This document shows positions 6,469 to 7,644 of a DNA stretch of 7,644 nt, in pieces. A program made the translations under genes and the position numbers. The notes beneath the pieces are model-generated. The model saw only the letters and a list, made by a program, of their open reading frames with translations, searched no databases and was not told the DNA's origin. Position 1 is the first letter of the stretch, and every line of letters begins with the position of its first letter. Source of the DNA: Deinococcus sp. (lineage in GTDB: Bacteria > Deinococcota > Deinococci > Deinococcales > Deinococcaceae); NCBI GenBank assembly GCA_028287665.1, contig JAQBPF010000369.1:1-7644 (forward strand), in the 5' to 3' direction.

Positions 6469-6510
6469 GGTTGGCGAAAGATGGAGATGGGTTTTGGGCT
6501 GCTGCCAACC
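6469..6510. repeat. 7-bp inverted repeat upstream of the Rad52-like gene
   Basis: GGTTGGC (6469-6475) and GCCAACC (6504-6510) are perfect complements separated by 28 nt, 43-84 nt before the ATG at 6426. They could be a pair of operator half-sites or a cruciform. The long loop makes an RNA hairpin less likely. Confidence 0.5.
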
Positions 6511-6648
6511 GACGCCGGATAGAGCGTGAGCCTTGGCCCCCGCCGCTTGTGGGACTCGCCGAGCTTCTTGGTCAGAACGGACGCCTATGAGGACGCCTGA
6601 CCGCTGCGGAGTAGAGAGTGCAGTTCAGCAGCGCATCTGTCCATACAG

Positions 6649-6660
6649 AGAAGTACTTCT
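6649..6660. repeat. 12-bp perfect palindrome
   Basis: AGAAGTACTTCT is its own reverse complement. Just upstream TCTGT-CCAT-ACAGA (6636-6649) forms a second small stem. The ACAGA arm can pair either with TCTGT at 6636-6640 or with TCTGT at 6658-6662, so two folds compete. A regulator-binding site is possible. Confidence 0.5.
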
Positions 6661-6683
6661 GTTTGCCTGCTCCCACGCTTTCT

Positions 6684-6706
6684 CCCACCCCCCAGCCCCC
6701 GCCCCC
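6684..6706 (-). other. G-quadruplex-forming motif
   Basis: The minus strand has four uninterrupted G-runs of 5, 5, 6 and 3 bases separated by loops of 1, 2 and 1 base. Very short loops make this a strong four-tract quadruplex candidate. It lies 258 nt upstream of the Rad52-like start, on that gene's coding strand. A CCCC-AAA-GGGG hairpin overlaps its edge (6703-6713) and would compete with it. Confidence 0.8.
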
Positions 6707-6962
6707 AAAGGGGTCAGGGGAGCTAAGCGCTGCGCTCGGCAGGATTCATCTTGTCGCGTCCAGACTGGGCTTGTTCGTTCACTTGAAGCCGAATTGCCAG
6801 TCGTCTTGCGCATGGAATTGGCCCGCCCACTGCGTGGACGACGGCCTCACACGGAGTTGGGCGGTAGAGTTTTGGGGATGTGATGTAGAAAAACGGAGCG
6901 CCGTGTTTGCCCCAGTGCCCCCCTTTTCCCACGTTCTACCCTCTACGATCTAGCCAATCTAG

Positions 6963-7644
6963 CTACCGCGTCAATGCCTCTTCCAGCGCCTCTGCGAAGG
7001 CTTCCTCGTCATCAATCCACGGGTAATGTCCGGCGTCCAGCACGGTCACGTCGGCGCCCGCGAGGTCGGCCAGCCAGCCCACCTGTTCGGGGTAACTGGT
7101 GCGGTCATGTGCGCCCGCGATCACGAAGATGGGGCGGCCTACTTCCTGCAAGAAGGGCGTGTACTCAAACTCCCACATGCCCTGATACACCAAGGCTTCC
7201 TGCACCTCGCCGCCGCCTGCCAGCTGGCCACCCGCATCGGCAAATTCCAGGTGCATGCGGCTGGGCGCGTCTTTAAACTGCATGGCGTTCAGTAGATCGC
7301 GCCCGTTCAGCAGCTCGAAGGCGGCCTCTACACGGGCGTTGCCTACCGCCGGATATTCACCTCCGGGGGTATTGGCCCGCAGGTCGTCGGCGGGGTCGTG
7401 CAGGGCTACCTTGCGGCGGGCGCTCGCCTCGGCCAGCAGGGTCAGGGCCAGTTCGGGAAAATGCACCCAGGGATTGACCACCACCACCCGCGCCGTGGTC
7501 TGGGGGTGCCGCCGCGTATATTCCAGCGCCACCAGCGCCCCGAACCCGTGCCCCAGCGTAATGATCGGCCCCAGATCCAGATGATTGCGCAGGGTTTCCA
7601 CATCGGCCTCCAACGTATCGAGATCCAGCGCGGCGTCGCCCTGT
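6963..7644 (-). CDS. Alpha/beta-hydrolase fold protein, N terminus outside window, nucleophile serine replaced
   Basis: The frame is open to the right edge (last full codon at 7643), so the 5' end is missing. The TTG at 7613 lies inside the conserved region and is not a credible start. Numbered from that TTG codon, the nucleophile elbow reads GHGFG at 21-25, where the fold normally has GxSxG, so position 23 (7547-7545, codon GGG) is Gly instead of Ser. The rest of the triad is in place: D170 in GAHDRTS and H196 in AGHYPW, with the final helix after it. The layout resembles the proline-iminopeptidase or haloperoxidase branch. With no serine, classical ester or peptide hydrolysis is doubtful. 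It could be a non-catalytic or cofactor-free oxygenase-like member, a decayed gene or a sequence error. The frame is otherwise intact. The fold call is firm; activity is unknown. Confidence 0.87.
   Translation of the reverse strand, partial: QGDAALDLDTLEADVETLRNHLDLGPIITLGHGFGALVALEYTRRHPQTTARVVVVNPWVHFPELALTLLAEASARRKVALHDPADDLRANTPGGEYPAVGNARVEAAFELLNGRDLLNAMQFKDAPSRMHLEFADAGGQLAGGGEVQEALVYQGMWEFEYTPFLQEVGRPIFVIAGAHDRTSYPEQVGWLADLAGADVTVLDAGHYPWIDDEEAFAEALEEALTR

Larger units (their letters stand above)
6427..6962. other. 536-nt non-coding region between the hydrolase and the Rad52-like gene
   Basis: I see no convincing gene here: open frames on both strands lack ribosome-binding sites and recognisable motifs. 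It holds instead a dense set of structured elements, listed separately where strong: the promoter hexamer next to 6426, an inverted repeat at 6469-6510, GGTCAG/CTGACC at 6570-6602 enclosing a doubled GGACGCCT, a 12-bp palindrome at 6649-6660, a G-quadruplex motif at 6684-6706, and AGCGC/GCGCT at 6726-6736. The hydrolase terminator should also be here, but no clear hairpin with a T-run was found. Confidence 0.65.

Noticed and set aside
6533..6953. Two overlapping plus-strand frames (6533-6883 and 6618-6953) as genes
   Set aside because: Both run through the C-rich and palindromic tract, have no start signals and no recognisable motifs; better read as non-coding.
6427..6962. Radiation/desiccation response motif (RDRM) near the Rad52-like gene
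   Set aside because: I looked for the 17-bp palindrome of the TTATGTCA...TGACATAA type in the upstream region and found no acceptable match.

Overview
The window looks like a chromosomal segment of a Deinococcus-type bacterium. The base composition is GC-rich, and several starts carry a TANNNT hexamer 6-8 nt upstream with no Shine-Dalgarno, an arrangement known from leaderless mRNAs in Deinococcus. There is also an exported subtilase of a kind common in that genus and a small protein with features of the Rad52/DdrA annealing family. The genus call is inference; there is no rRNA or other marker here to fix it.

Layout from left to right. Positions 1-909 (minus) hold the start of ispD and the complete ubiX, transcribed ubiX then ispD with a 4-nt GTGA overlap. 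Positions 910-1074 are a divergent intergenic region with a perfect 15-nt tandem duplication and a TAGCCT hexamer exactly 6 nt before both ubiX and the P450. Positions 1075-2313 (plus) encode a complete cytochrome P450. It converges on a subtilisin-like lipoprotein protease with a PA insert (2403-4148, minus), and a perfect 14-bp hairpin between them can terminate both. Positions 4149-4508 are mostly non-coding and should contain the protease promoter. Positions 4509-4925 (minus) are a compact tRNA operon, Asp(GTC)-Phe(GAA)-Thr(CGT), with a near-consensus promoter, an inter-tRNA hairpin, encoded CCA ends and a hairpin plus T-run terminator. Upstream on the same strand are a calcineurin-type phosphoesterase (4968-5741, GTG start with a strong Shine-Dalgarno) and a 201-residue Rad52/DdrA-like protein (5821-6426). 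Positions 6427-6962 are non-coding and hold a strong G-quadruplex motif plus several inverted repeats. The right edge (6963-7644, minus) is an alpha/beta-hydrolase lacking its N terminus, in which the usual nucleophilic serine is glycine.

How the parts relate. IspD (MEP pathway) and UbiX (which uses dimethylallyl phosphate) are both isoprenoid-linked and translationally coupled. The P450 shares their control region but has no redox partner in the window. The remaining genes look like independent housekeeping or stress units. No mobile element, CRISPR array or defence cluster is visible. The most interesting items are the divergent Rad52/DdrA-like protein, the G-quadruplex upstream of it, the serine-less hydrolase, and the mirrored leaderless promoters around the tandem repeat.
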